Assembly: GCA_002197545.1 (NCBI GenBank)
Contig: NFUO01000583.1
Coordinates: 1 to 49,141, forward strand
Length of the DNA: 49,141 bases
Direction: 5' to 3'
DNA from: Acidobacteria subdivision 2 bacterium RH1 MAG20
GTDB lineage: Bacteria; Acidobacteriota; Terriglobia; Terriglobales; Acidobacteriaceae
The notes beneath the pieces were generated by a model, which had not been told where the DNA came from, did not search any database, and saw only the letters and a program-made list of their open reading frames with translations. Both the position numbers and the translations under genes were made by a program. Below, one piece after another: positions 1 to 8,873 of this stretch. Each line of letters opens with the position of its first letter. Position 1 is the first letter of the stretch.

Positions 1-2
1 CA

Positions 3-197
3 AGCCTCTCTCCACGCGAGCGCGAAGTTCTTCAACTCCTCGCGCAAGGCAAGAGCAACAAAGAGATTGCCGCCCAGCTAGGCATTGCCGAAGCCACGGT
101 AAAGTGTCACTTCCGTGTCATCTTCATGCGCATGGGTGTTACCGACCGAACCCAGGCCGTCATCTCAGCCCTCCAGCGCGGCCTCGTCCACCTGTAG
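3..197 (+). CDS. NarL/LuxR-family response regulator, C-terminal end (partial)
   Basis: This is the last 64 codons of a gene that begins before the window. The frame reads LSPREREVLQLLAQGKSNKE and then a helix-turn-helix with the typical IAAQLGIAEATVKCH recognition region, ending DRTQAVISALQRGLVHL before a TAG stop. This is the usual C-terminal GerE/LuxR DNA-binding domain of NarL-type response regulators; the receiver domain would lie upstream, outside the window. The gene is convergent with the GH2 gene that follows. Which sensor or genes it serves cannot be told from here. Confidence 0.85.
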   Translation, partial: SLSPREREVLQLLAQGKSNKEIAAQLGIAEATVKCHFRVIFMRMGVTDRTQAVISALQRGLVHL

Positions 198-282
198 GGC
201 CGTTCAGCCATGCAAGACTCTTCCGGCCCGCAGGCTCTCGCCTGGTCCCCTTGCAAGGTGTCAAATGTCAGGGGCACCCCAA

Positions 283-3200
283 CTACTCGATATGGCTGGG
301 TAGCACAATGAGGCCGTGCGGCAACGGTGACTGCAGCGCCGGTGCACTGGCATCGCGTAGCGCGGGATTGAAGTGGTACAGCAGGTCAAGGAAGCGCTGC
401 TGCTTCTGCGCATTCAGCGCAGACCACTGCGGATAGGTCCGAGCAAGCAGCTCGCCAACCGTGGCAGCCGAAGTACGCTCCACACCGGCGCCGGCACTCG
501 CCGCGGTCACGACGTGAGCACCTGCCAGGAATCCCGCAAGCTGCTTCGCCTCCTCCCGCGTATCGACGGCCTCGCCCTTCAAAATCATGCGATCTGCGCA
601 GTCCTTCTCCAGCTCGTGTTGCGCATCGAGCGGCAGCTTGCTCCGCTCAATCGCAGCATCCAGCGCCGCCAGGTCCTCATACTGGTTTGCCGTGAAGTTG
701 TACCAGTCCGCGATCAGATTGCCGTGGTTATCCACGAGCAGCCCACTGAGTTTCTTCAGCGCGTCCTCATACGCAGCGCCATTCTTCGCGAGCTTCGGAT
801 TGTGCTCATGCAGGAACTCTTCCATCGACGCCTGCGCCTCAGCAGGCGAACGCGCCGGCAGCTTGTAATCTTGTCCGATCAGTTCAAAGACGCGCGACGG
901 AGTGCCCGGTGTAATCGAGACGATCGAGGCATCGCGGACCACGGGCACACGGCCGACATCGCTGAGATGCGGCTCTTCGATGCCGTCGATTGGCGTGGCG
1001 GCCGGTGTGGAGTGCAGCGTGATCTCGGCCGGTCCCAAGCCGGGAGAGCTTACCGAGACCTTGATTTCGCCGGGCGTAGAGGTGGTGCGCACGATGTTGG
1101 CGGTTGGCAGGATGATGTAGAGTGTGCCGGATTCGGCGCCGTTCTTGTCGGTGTCGGTGGTGTACCTGGACGGGCCGACGAGCTTGCCTTCGCCGGAGAT
1201 CTTCCAGTCGATCTCGGGATGGATGTACGGGACAACCTCGCTCTTGCTGTCCAGCGCATTGACCTGCAGCAGCGCCAGTCCGCTGCGGTCCGCGACGAGA
1301 TGCGAGGCTTGTACGGTAAGACGGAGTTTCACCGGCGCGCCGGACATGGCGAGGGAGTCTTCAACGGTCTGCGAACCCTTGTGCGCGACGGCGCGAATAG
1401 TGCCGTTCGCAACCTTGATGTTCTTGAACTCGAGGACGTGTACGTCGGCTTCGGTCGGGCCTTGGGTGCCAAGACTCCTGCCGTCGACGAAGAGTTCTAC
1501 GGAGTCGCCGTTCGAATCCACCGTGATCGTCTCGCGTTTGCCGATGTAGCGCTGCTGCCATGGCCAGGGATGGATGAAGACCATCGGCTTCTGGGTGAAG
1601 TTTGCCTGCCAGAGGTAGTAGACGTATTTGGGAAAGCGGAAGTCGTCCACCCAGCCCTTTGGGTTGATGTTGTGCAGCGGAGCGTTCTTGTAGATGCGGT
1701 CCGCGCCATGATCCGCGTAAAGGAAGACGATGATGTTGGTGCCGCGCTTCTTCTGGAGATATTTGGCGTCGGTGGTATGCTGCCACTCTTCGGTGCCAGT
1801 GATCTGTCCGCTGGCAGGCTCGCCGGTGTCGGGATAGAAGTTGTGCGCGTCGTCATTGTACCAGCCGCGGATGGTGCAGCGCAGGGTCTGCTCGAGCGGC
1901 AGGTCGTCCTCGGTGGTCATGACGTACTTGCCGCCGTTGGTGCCGCGGCGCAGGTTGATGATGCGGTTCTTGTCCTCGGCCCACGCCCAAGCTGAGTCGG
2001 CCGGGTGGTCGGTCTCGTTGCCCATGCTCCAGAAGAAGATGGAGGCATGGTTGCGGTCGCGGCGGATCATCTCCTTCATTATCTGGAGCTGCACGTCACG
2101 GCCGAAGTCGATGTCCTTGATGTTTGGGCTTTCTTCGGCGACGATAATGCCGTTGCGATCGCAGAAATCGTAGATGACGGGCGCCTGCGTGTAGTGGGCA
2201 GTACGCTGGAAGTTGAAGCCCATGTTGTAGCGCATGTCCTTGAGGTCGCGGATCTGCATCCAGAGGGGAACGGCGTCGCCGAGCCAAGGAAAGTCCTGGT
2301 GGCGGTTGGTGCCGATTAACTGAATGGGCTTGCCGTTCAAGTACAGACGCTTCTCCGCTTTGTTCCAGTAGAAGAAACGGAAGCCGAAGGCGGACTGGTA
2401 GGTGTCGACGACGGCGCCGTGATCGCGCACTTCCGTCACCATGCGATAGAGATACGGAGTCGAAGGCGACCAGAGATGCGGCTTGGTGAGTGGAGAGAAG
2501 TCCTGAATGACGGGCTTTAACTCGCCGGGAGTGATGGAGGCGGGGGTGGTCTGGGTTGCAAGCACCGCGCCGTCGGCGTCGAGAATGCGCGATTCGATTT
2601 GAATGTCGGCGGGCTTGTCGCGGTCGTTGCGGACCCACGTGGTATCGTGCACGGTGGCCTCGTCGGCCGTGACGTGCGGCGTCTGAATGAAGCTTCCGCC
2701 CTCGCTGTCGGCCGAGCCCTGGAAGGGGATGTGGACCTTGTCGGTCAACACCAGGCGCACGCTTCGGTAGATCCCGCCGTACACGTCGAAGTTGCCGGCT
2801 GTCATGGGAGGGACGTGGCCGAGATTGTCGTCGCGGCGGTTGGAGACCTGGACGGCGATGACGTTGTCTTTGCCGAAGCGGATCCACTTCGTGACGTCGA
2901 GCGAGAAGCTGGTGTAGCCGCCTTTGTGCTCTCCGGCGAGATGACCGTTGACGTAGACGAAAGCGACCTTCTGCACGCCGTCGAACTCAAGGAAGACGAG
3001 CTTCTGATCGAAGCGCTTCGAGATGGAGAAGTGCTTGCGATACCAGCCCCAGCCGTACCACCAGTAGGAGTCCTTGCGCTCGGTCGCATGCTCGATGAAG
3101 GGGTGGACGTCGCGGGTGGTCTCGTAGACACTCCAGGTATGCGGCAGAGCGATGGCGGGCCACTTTGCATCCTCGGCGGCAGGCTCGGCCCAGCGCTTGT

Positions 3201-3363
3201 CCGGCGTCTGCCGCGAGAAGTATTGAAATGTCCAGTCCTGGTCAAGGCTCTGGATAACTCGTATTCCCTTTGCAGATTGCGAAGGACCCGAAGCCGTAGC
3301 CTGCAATCCGGTCAACGCGGTAAACAAGATAATAAACATCACCTTCGAACGAAACATCGCCAA
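283..3363 (-). CDS. Exported glycoside hydrolase family 2 (beta-galactosidase-like)
   Basis: A 1026-residue secreted enzyme expected to cleave beta-linked sugars in the periplasm. It starts with a clear signal peptide (hydrophobic stretch about residues 8-20, then ATASG). Residues about 40-205 form the GH2 sugar-binding jelly roll (GWYRKHF, YVNGHLAGEHKGGYTSFSLD, NFDVYGGIYR), then an immunoglobulin-like domain, then a TIM barrel from about 330 with GTNRHQDFPWLGD and the acid/base motif WSMGNETD (Glu about 450). The usual nucleophile segment is atypical: around residues 545-553 it reads FLYADHG where most GH2 enzymes have a Glu-Tyr pair. A roughly 200-residue helical C-terminal extension follows the beta domains. 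It lies 79 bp downstream of the large TonB receptor on the same strand, so the pair probably forms a glycan uptake and degradation operon. The exact substrate is unknown. Confidence 0.85.
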   Translation of the reverse strand: MAMFRSKVMFIILFTALTGLQATASGPSQSAKGIRVIQSLDQDWTFQYFSRQTPDKRWAEPAAEDAKWPAIALPHTWSVYETTRDVHPFIEHATERKDSYWWYGWGWYRKHFSISKRFDQKLVFLEFDGVQKVAFVYVNGHLAGEHKGGYTSFSLDVTKWIRFGKDNVIAVQVSNRRDDNLGHVPPMTAGNFDVYGGIYRSVRLVLTDKVHIPFQGSADSEGGSFIQTPHVTADEATVHDTTWVRNDRDKPADIQIESRILDADGAVLATQTTPASITPGELKPVIQDFSPLTKPHLWSPSTPYLYRMVTEVRDHGAVVDTYQSAFGFRFFYWNKAEKRLYLNGKPIQLIGTNRHQDFPWLGDAVPLWMQIRDLKDMRYNMGFNFQRTAHYTQAPVIYDFCDRNGIIVAEESPNIKDIDFGRDVQLQIMKEMIRRDRNHASIFFWSMGNETDHPADSAWAWAEDKNRIINLRRGTNGGKYVMTTEDDLPLEQTLRCTIRGWYNDDAHNFYPDTGEPASGQITGTEEWQHTTDAKYLQKKRGTNIIVFLYADHGADRIYKNAPLHNINPKGWVDDFRFPKYVYYLWQANFTQKPMVFIHPWPWQQRYIGKRETITVDSNGDSVELFVDGRSLGTQGPTEADVHVLEFKNIKVANGTIRAVAHKGSQTVEDSLAMSGAPVKLRLTVQASHLVADRSGLALLQVNALDSKSEVVPYIHPEIDWKISGEGKLVGPSRYTTDTDKNGAESGTLYIILPTANIVRTTSTPGEIKVSVSSPGLGPAEITLHSTPAATPIDGIEEPHLSDVGRVPVVRDASIVSITPGTPSRVFELIGQDYKLPARSPAEAQASMEEFLHEHNPKLAKNGAAYEDALKKLSGLLVDNHGNLIADWYNFTANQYEDLAALDAAIERSKLPLDAQHELEKDCADRMILKGEAVDTREEAKQLAGFLAGAHVVTAASAGAGVERTSAATVGELLARTYPQWSALNAQKQQRFLDLLYHFNPALRDASAPALQSPLPHGLIVLPSHIE

Positions 3364-3442
3364 AAATCCTCACAACAGAAAGGGAACTGAGGCCAGTGAA
3401 AGACTGGTCGTCACCAGAGAGACAGCATGCGCAATATGGTGG

Positions 3443-6400
3443 TTAGAACTGAATGTGGCCGGAGAGCTGGAGAAAGCGCTGTCCGCTGGTGCTGGTGATC
3501 TGCCCGAGACTGGACCCGATCTGCTCGGATGGCGTGCCCAGGTTTGGCGTGTTGAAGATGCCGAAAGCATCGCAGCGGAAGCGGAAGTTCATGCCTTCGC
3601 GGCCAGGGATGGGGAACGTCTTCGCAAGCGACATGTCGTTGCTGATGTTCGCCGGCCCGATGATCGCGTTCCGCCCCAGGTTGCCGAAGGTACCCGGAGC
3701 CGGGAAGTAGTTCCTGAACGAGCCGGAGGTGCTACAGGCCGGATTGCCGTCGCCGCAGAAAGCCGTGGTGTCGAACCAAGTGCTTCCGGTAAGCGCGAGC
3801 TTGTTGATGCGATGACGGCTGGAAGGCAGGTTCCAGTTGTGCAGGACGTTCGGACGCTGGTTGGGCGTGTTGGTGAGGGCGAAGTCAGTCTTGGAGAGAA
3901 TATTGATGGGCTGGCCGCTGCGATAGCTGTAGCGTCCGCTGAGTATCCAGCCGCCGAGCGCTAACTGCATAAGGCGGTTGCGACCCTGAAACATCGGCAG
4001 GTTGACGCTGTAGCCGATGCTGGCGATGTGTGTTGCGTTGAAGTCCGATGGGCCAACCTCGGAGCTCATGTTGAAGTCCAGCGGCGAGCCGACGGCTGGC
4101 ACAGTTGGCGTGCTGAAGACGTTCGGCACGTATGCGGTGTCGGTGACATAGTTGGAGGACTCATCGATCGAGCGCGAGTACGTGTAGGCGCCCATGGCGC
4201 TGACCCATGATCCGAGGCGCTTGGTGACCGAGACCTGCAGCGCGTTGTAGCTCGACATGCCGATGCTGGCCATCTCGCCGATGTTGCCGAAGTTCGAGTA
4301 GACGCGGCGCGCCTGATAGCTGGAGGTGGAGGTGCTGGCGCCTGGGGCATAGAGGGCGGGGTTGCTGTTGAAATCCAGTAGTTGGTGACGGCCGAACTTG
4401 CCTACATACATGACCTGCATGGCGAGGTTCGCTGTTAGCTGCTGCTGGATGCCGAGATTGGTGGATTCAACATAGGGTGTGCGGAGGTTCGAGGCGGGGT
4501 AGGTGAGCGTGAACGGTGTCTTGAATTTGGGATGCGAGAGATCGACAGTCGTCGGGAAGGTCGGGCCGCTGGCATACGGGTCGGAGATGCTCGCCGGCGT
4601 TACGTTCGGCGAGAACTGGTACACGTACGGCTGAGTGTTGTTCTGGATGATATTCGAACTGAGCTGGTCATAAAATATGCCGAATCCGCCGCGCAAGGCG
4701 GTTCTTCCATTGCCGAAGACGTCCAGCGCGAAGCCAAAGCGCGGAGCGAAATCGAACTGCGGCGTTGGGACCTCACCACGCGGCACGCCAGGGTCTCCCG
4801 GGAAGACCAGCCCGACAGGTGCACTGGGAATCTTTACTGACTGTTGGCCGGGACGGAACGTCGCCCACCAGTTCTGTGGCTGGTACCAGGGGAAGGGCAG
4901 TTCGTAGCGAAGGCCGAGGTTGAGGGTAAGGCGCGGCAACACCTTCCAGTCATCCTGGAACCAGGCGTACATATTGTTCTGGATGCCAGTCTGCTCGATC
5001 TGGGGGCTCTCGGCGTTTGCGTTGTTGAGCAACCCGAAGAGATAGTCGGCCATGGAGTCACCGGTGTAGGTGCCGGTGAAAGTGAACTGACCCATGGTGT
5101 AGAAGTACGAGCGGTTTACATATTGCAGCCGCAGATACTCCGCGCCGGTCTGGATGTTGTGGTTGCCTTTGACAAGGCTCACGTTGTCGACGAGGTCGAT
5201 GGCCCCATCCACATTCTTCTGCTCGTCGGTCGAGTTCGACGACAGCACCATGCGTGAGTTAACCGTAAAAGCCGGAAGGACCGGCTTGCCCAGTACTGGG
5301 AAGTTCGATCCCAGAGAGTTCAGGCTGGTTAGATCGGTTGGCTCGGACGTGCCGTAGAACCGGTTGTATCCCAGGCGAACCACGTTCAATGCGGAAGGCG
5401 AAATAACCCACGTGTCGTTCACGCTGATCGTCTGCGTGCGCGCATTCTGATTCAGCACGTCATACTGCGGGATCGCGTTTGTTGACGTCGTGTGGCTGTT
5501 CTGGAACGAGTTGATGATAATGTATCGGCCGTCGATGGTGTGCTTGCCGAAGTGCCAATCCAGGCGGCCTTCCGCAGTATCATTGTCGAGCGGGCTGTAA
5601 TAGTTCTGGATCAATGTGTTGTTCACGCCGTTCGGCAGCGGCACGTATTTTGCGTCGAAATTCTGAATCACCGAATTCAGGCAGACGTTCGGAATCTGCG
5701 CGTTGGCAATGTACTGGCCCGTGCCGAGCGCCGCTGCACACGCGGGCGACAGCAGCTTAGAGATGGTCGAGTAGTACGTTCCCTTCGCGTAATTAGGATT
5801 CTGCAGGTAGCTGTTGGCAGGCTTGTTCGCCTTCTCCGCGTCGGCCGAGAAGTCTCCGGCCACGCCGTTCAGCCCGCGCTCGGCTGCGGTCGGCGGCAGC
5901 GCGGAGGTAGCCGTATCCACGTTGCTTTGCCGGTATCCCTCATAGCCCAGGAAGTAGAAGAGGCGATCGCGCATGATCGGTCCGCCCAGTGTCGCACCGA
6001 ACCGGTTGATGTGCGACTTGTTGGTCAGCTTCGTATAGTAGTTCGATGCATTGAACGCGGTATTCTGGTCGTACTCCCAGAGCGTGCCGTGGATCTGGTC
6101 CGTCCCGGATTTCGTAAGAATGTTGACGATGCCGCCTGTGTTGTGTCCGTACTGCGCGCCGTAGTTGCCAATCAGCGCCTCGATCTGCGAAAGGAAGTCG
6201 GGCGGGGGATAATTCTGCCCCGTGTTACGGAAGAAGTTCGTGTGCATGAGCCCGTCCAGCAGCAACAGATTGTCGGAGCTGCGCGAGCCCGAAACATTGA
6301 ACGTCGGCCCGTTACGATCCGGCGCAAACGCCGCGCGCGTGCTTACATCCGAAACTCCGGGCAAAACGGAGAGGAAGTCCAACGGTTGTCCGGTGCTGGT

Positions 6401-6847
6401 AGGCATGTCGTTCACCAGCACCTGAGGGATGATGGCGCTGATGGTATCCGAGTGCGTGTCGACCTGCGGAGGGGCAGAATTTACCGTCACTTGCTCGCTG
6501 ACACGGCCGGGGTGCAGCGGGGCGTCGAGGCGCACGTTCTGATCGGCATCGACGGTAACGGCGGTGTTCGAGAATCTCTCAAAGCCGCCCGCTTCGACCG
6601 TGACTGTATAGGTGCCGAGCGGGAGCGCGGGAAGGATGTATGAACCGCTGCTGTTCGAGGTCGTGGTGCGGATGAGGCCCTGCTGGTTGGAATGTGCGGT
6701 GACCTTCGCATCCGGCACGACGGAGCCGGAGCTGTCGGTGACGGTACCGAGAATGCTGCCTGTGGTTTGGGCCGCGGCGGGGCGCAGCAATGTGAAGGAA
6801 CTCACGACCGACAGGCAGACGACTAAGCGCATCCAATGGCGGTTCAT
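3443..6847 (-). CDS. Oar-like TonB-dependent receptor with carboxypeptidase-regulatory-like domain
   Basis: An outer-membrane beta-barrel of 1134 residues of the large Oar-like type that is numerous in Acidobacteria. It has a signal peptide ending near AAAQ (residue 27), an N-terminal carboxypeptidase-regulatory-like fold (GSILGTVTDSSGSVVPDAKV, about 30-115), a plug domain (about 120-240, including NLLLLDGLMHTNFFRNTG) and a long C-terminal barrel that ends in an aromatic residue (LQLSGHIQF), as outer-membrane barrels do. An AGGAG ribosome site precedes the ATG by 8 bp. The GH2 gene follows, suggesting that it imports an oligosaccharide for that enzyme, which is inference. No TonB box could be assigned with confidence. 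Confidence 0.9.
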   Translation of the reverse strand: MNRHWMRLVVCLSVVSSFTLLRPAAAQTTGSILGTVTDSSGSVVPDAKVTAHSNQQGLIRTTTSNSSGSYILPALPLGTYTVTVEAGGFERFSNTAVTVDADQNVRLDAPLHPGRVSEQVTVNSAPPQVDTHSDTISAIIPQVLVNDMPTSTGQPLDFLSVLPGVSDVSTRAAFAPDRNGPTFNVSGSRSSDNLLLLDGLMHTNFFRNTGQNYPPPDFLSQIEALIGNYGAQYGHNTGGIVNILTKSGTDQIHGTLWEYDQNTAFNASNYYTKLTNKSHINRFGATLGGPIMRDRLFYFLGYEGYRQSNVDTATSALPPTAAERGLNGVAGDFSADAEKANKPANSYLQNPNYAKGTYYSTISKLLSPACAAALGTGQYIANAQIPNVCLNSVIQNFDAKYVPLPNGVNNTLIQNYYSPLDNDTAEGRLDWHFGKHTIDGRYIIINSFQNSHTTSTNAIPQYDVLNQNARTQTISVNDTWVISPSALNVVRLGYNRFYGTSEPTDLTSLNSLGSNFPVLGKPVLPAFTVNSRMVLSSNSTDEQKNVDGAIDLVDNVSLVKGNHNIQTGAEYLRLQYVNRSYFYTMGQFTFTGTYTGDSMADYLFGLLNNANAESPQIEQTGIQNNMYAWFQDDWKVLPRLTLNLGLRYELPFPWYQPQNWWATFRPGQQSVKIPSAPVGLVFPGDPGVPRGEVPTPQFDFAPRFGFALDVFGNGRTALRGGFGIFYDQLSSNIIQNNTQPYVYQFSPNVTPASISDPYASGPTFPTTVDLSHPKFKTPFTLTYPASNLRTPYVESTNLGIQQQLTANLAMQVMYVGKFGRHQLLDFNSNPALYAPGASTSTSSYQARRVYSNFGNIGEMASIGMSSYNALQVSVTKRLGSWVSAMGAYTYSRSIDESSNYVTDTAYVPNVFSTPTVPAVGSPLDFNMSSEVGPSDFNATHIASIGYSVNLPMFQGRNRLMQLALGGWILSGRYSYRSGQPINILSKTDFALTNTPNQRPNVLHNWNLPSSRHRINKLALTGSTWFDTTAFCGDGNPACSTSGSFRNYFPAPGTFGNLGRNAIIGPANISNDMSLAKTFPIPGREGMNFRFRCDAFGIFNTPNLGTPSEQIGSSLGQITSTSGQRFLQLSGHIQF

Positions 6848-7529
6848 AGGGCGATCTCCTGAATACGAATCCTCGGATCGGGCATGAAGGTGTTGGAACA
6901 GCCTTTTCCTGAGTGGCTAGATCGTAGAGTGTGTGATACGAGGCGCGAATCAGCCAAAAGTATGGTCACCTTATTTTTGTGCTTCGCACCTTCTCTCATC
7001 TACTTGAGCACATCCGACTCGTCGCCAAAAAGCATAGCTGCGATGACAGTGACTTGGCGCATGACATCTTCGGGAAGCACGCGTGCGATCGACTACGCTG
7101 CAGCGATCTCAACAGTATCCGGAACGAGGATCACGGTCGCGTCAAGATGGTGAAGGCGGAGTATTCGGAGGACCAGCTTCCGTTGGACCCGGAGTTTGCC
7201 GAGGTCTGCTGCATTGGAAACGCGAGTATGAGCGGAAAGCGCGGCTTCAATCGGGCGATTCAACCCAGTCCAGTGGGTTGGAGCTGGTCTTCGAGAGCCA
7301 CGTCGCCGGACGTCACTACCACACGGCTCCTATCCAGCAGGACTACATTTGTCCTGCCGGGTGTTGCCTGTTGGAGTGCCCGAAATGTGGTGCGGCTGTT
7401 GGCGTTTGGTGCCAGCGAGACGGCCCGGTTCCGAATGGCGGTCGTTTGCCGCTTCATGAAGAGCGCTGGGCAGCAGCCGGGAAGAACGACGGCAGCATGA
7501 CGCGGAGGAGGTCAAGTCCGTGCGTTTCG
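6848..7529. other. Unresolved region with no convincing intact gene
   Basis: About 680 bp between the receptor promoter side and the HEPN-like pseudogene. Plus-strand frames contain short protein-like stretches: EYSEDQLPLDPEFAE around 7160-7205, and in another frame ECPKCGAAVGVWCQRDG around 7376-7425, which resembles a two-Cys-pair zinc ribbon. They are not joined in one frame, have no good start, and I do not recognise a parent family, so they may be decayed gene pieces. The receptor promoter should lie in the first 100-150 bp on the minus strand, but I could not pick a convincing -35/-10 pair. Confidence 0.3.
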
Positions 7530-7990
7530 CTACAGCACTTTTTGCAACACCTGGCAGAGCAGGTAGCAGGCCGCTTCGCTGAGCAGCAGGGCATACACAG
7601 TCGGTTCGGAGTCGTCAGTCAGCTTGACCTTGGCGGTCAGACTCAACGGGCGTTGACTTGTCCGTCGCTGCCTTTCGTAAATCGACCTCATGAGCCAACT
7701 TGTTGCGAAGCATGTAGAGGTCTACGGCGATGTCTTCTACTGTATAAGCGGGCGGTTTATCGGGCGAATTCCAGTCAGGGAAGACAAATGTTCCAGGCCA
7801 AGACAATCGCATAGCTTCCGATTGAAGTCATTGCGATTATCACTATCGAAGATCGCCTCTAAGCCCATGACCCAAAGCAGACCGGCAATGTAGGGATATT
7901 GGCAAGCTCTGGCGCTTCCATGCGTCCGATCTGGAAGCGAGCCGGGGTATCCACAGTCATTCTCTCGACTCCGAACCTGCCCAGCGGTAC
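7530..7990 (-). pseudogene. Decayed HEPN-domain (Apea-like) gene, several frameshifts
   Basis: Read on the minus strand, three successive frames give one protein. Near 7880-7810 it reads YIAGLLWVMGLEAIFDSDNR. From about 7803 down to 7650 another frame reads GTFVFPDWNSPDK, then YTVEDIAVDLYMLRNKLAHE. From about 7640 a third frame reads VKLTDDSEPTVYALLLSEAA and ends CQVLQKVL before a TAG at 7530-7532. RNKLAH fits the R-X4-H signature of HEPN RNase domains, and a helical flank before and after it fits the Apea-like HEPN group. At least two frameshifts, at about 7805 and 7645, break it, and a third is possible near 7890. An upstream stretch (MTVDTPARFQIGRMEAPELA, about 7960-7900) may be its N-terminal part. 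No intact partner gene is seen. Confidence 0.55.
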
Positions 7991-8019
7991 GCTTTAAGTA
8001 CCACTCGTGCCCGCAACTA

Positions 8020-8178
8020 ACAGGAGGTCACCTTACTCCGTTCTACTTCCGCAATGACTATCTCGGAATCGAGCAGTTCTCCCGCACGATCGAGTGCGAC
8101 AATTATGTTTTTGACCGCGACCTCTACGACCAGCACGAAAAGTTCGCGGGGTTGTGGGACAAGAACCTTTCCCAGTAG
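8020..8178 (+). pseudogene. C-terminal remnant of an unrecognised gene upstream of parB
   Basis: A plus-strand frame reads HLTPFYFRNDYLGIEQFSRT, then IECDNYVFDRDLYDQHEKFA, and ends GLWDKNLSQ at a TAG (8176-8178). The composition is that of a real folded protein, but no upstream start exists: the frame is open only from 7894, and its early part overlaps the HEPN-like pseudogene on the other strand. It is probably the tail of a gene that once preceded parB in a plasmid- or ICE-like operon, cut at its 5' end near 7990-8020. I do not recognise the family. Confidence 0.4.
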
Positions 8179-8306
8179 GGCTTTGTCGCAGCCCTTGCCC
8201 GGCGAGGCGCACAAAGCTAACCGTTTTTCCATCATGGGCGGGCGAAGCAAGTGTGTCCGTCCCGTTTACCCACCATTCACCCAACCGCTCGAAAGGAGCT
8301 ATCGCC

Positions 8307-8873
8307 ATGAACACCACCATCATCGCCAACGCCACCGAGTACCGCAATCTGCCTCTCGCGTTGCTCACTGAGTCCAAAACCAACCCGCGCCGCACCTTCG
8401 AGGATGATCCCTTGAAGGAACTAGCCGAGAGCATCCGAACCCAGGGCATTCTTTCGCCCTTGCTAGTGCGGCCAACTAACGAGCAGGGCTTTGAGATCGT
8501 CTTCGGAGCGAGGCGTTACCGCGCCGCGCAGATGGCCGAAGCCGCCACTGTCCCCGTCCGCATCAAGAACCTTACCGACGCCGAAGCGTTAGAGGCGCAG
8601 TTGATTGAAAACCTCCAGCGCCGCGACGTTCACCCGATGGAGGAGGCCAACGGCTTCCGCGCTCTACTCAACTTGGAAGAGCCGAAATACAGCATCGAGC
8701 AGATCGCAGCCCGGACAGGAAAATCGCCCGCGTATGTGGCTGGCAGGTTGAAGCTGACCGAACTTGCCCCTGTAGTGGTCGAAGCCTTCTACCGCGAGGA
8801 GATCGGCGTCGGCCATCCTCTGTTTCATCGTCCAGTGAGGATTCAACCAGGCTTCGGAACTCCACTAGATTGA
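8307..8873 (+). CDS. ParB/RepB/Spo0J-type partition protein, 3'-truncated
   Basis: The start is the ATG at 8307, 8 bp after AAAGGAG. Residues about 15-110 form the ParB N-terminal nuclease-like/CTPase domain (LLTESKTNPRRTFEDDPLKE, VFGARRYRAAQMAEA, LIENLQRRDVHPMEEA with the ENLQR box), followed by the start of the HTH domain (YSIEQIAARTGKSPAYVAGR). After EEIGVGH (about residue 170) the sequence stops looking like ParB and ends 18 residues later. Family members continue with the rest of the HTH domain and a long C-terminal region. The break at about 8816 coincides with the end of homology of the convergent Z1 gene, so this is a truncated, probably non-functional scar of a mobile-element partition or DNA-binding gene. 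Confidence 0.75.
   Translation: MNTTIIANATEYRNLPLALLTESKTNPRRTFEDDPLKELAESIRTQGILSPLLVRPTNEQGFEIVFGARRYRAAQMAEAATVPVRIKNLTDAEALEAQLIENLQRRDVHPMEEANGFRALLNLEEPKYSIEQIAARTGKSPAYVAGRLKLTELAPVVVEAFYREEIGVGHPLFHRPVRIQPGFGTPLD

Noticed and set aside
373..1995. Long open frame (540 codons) antisense to the GH2 gene
   Set aside because: Arg/Val/Leu-rich composition without domains; it is the mirror of a strongly supported GH2 coding sequence in GC-rich DNA.
5492..6643. Long open frame antisense to the Oar-like receptor
   Set aside because: No recognisable motifs and skewed Arg/Val content; the opposite strand encodes a clear receptor.
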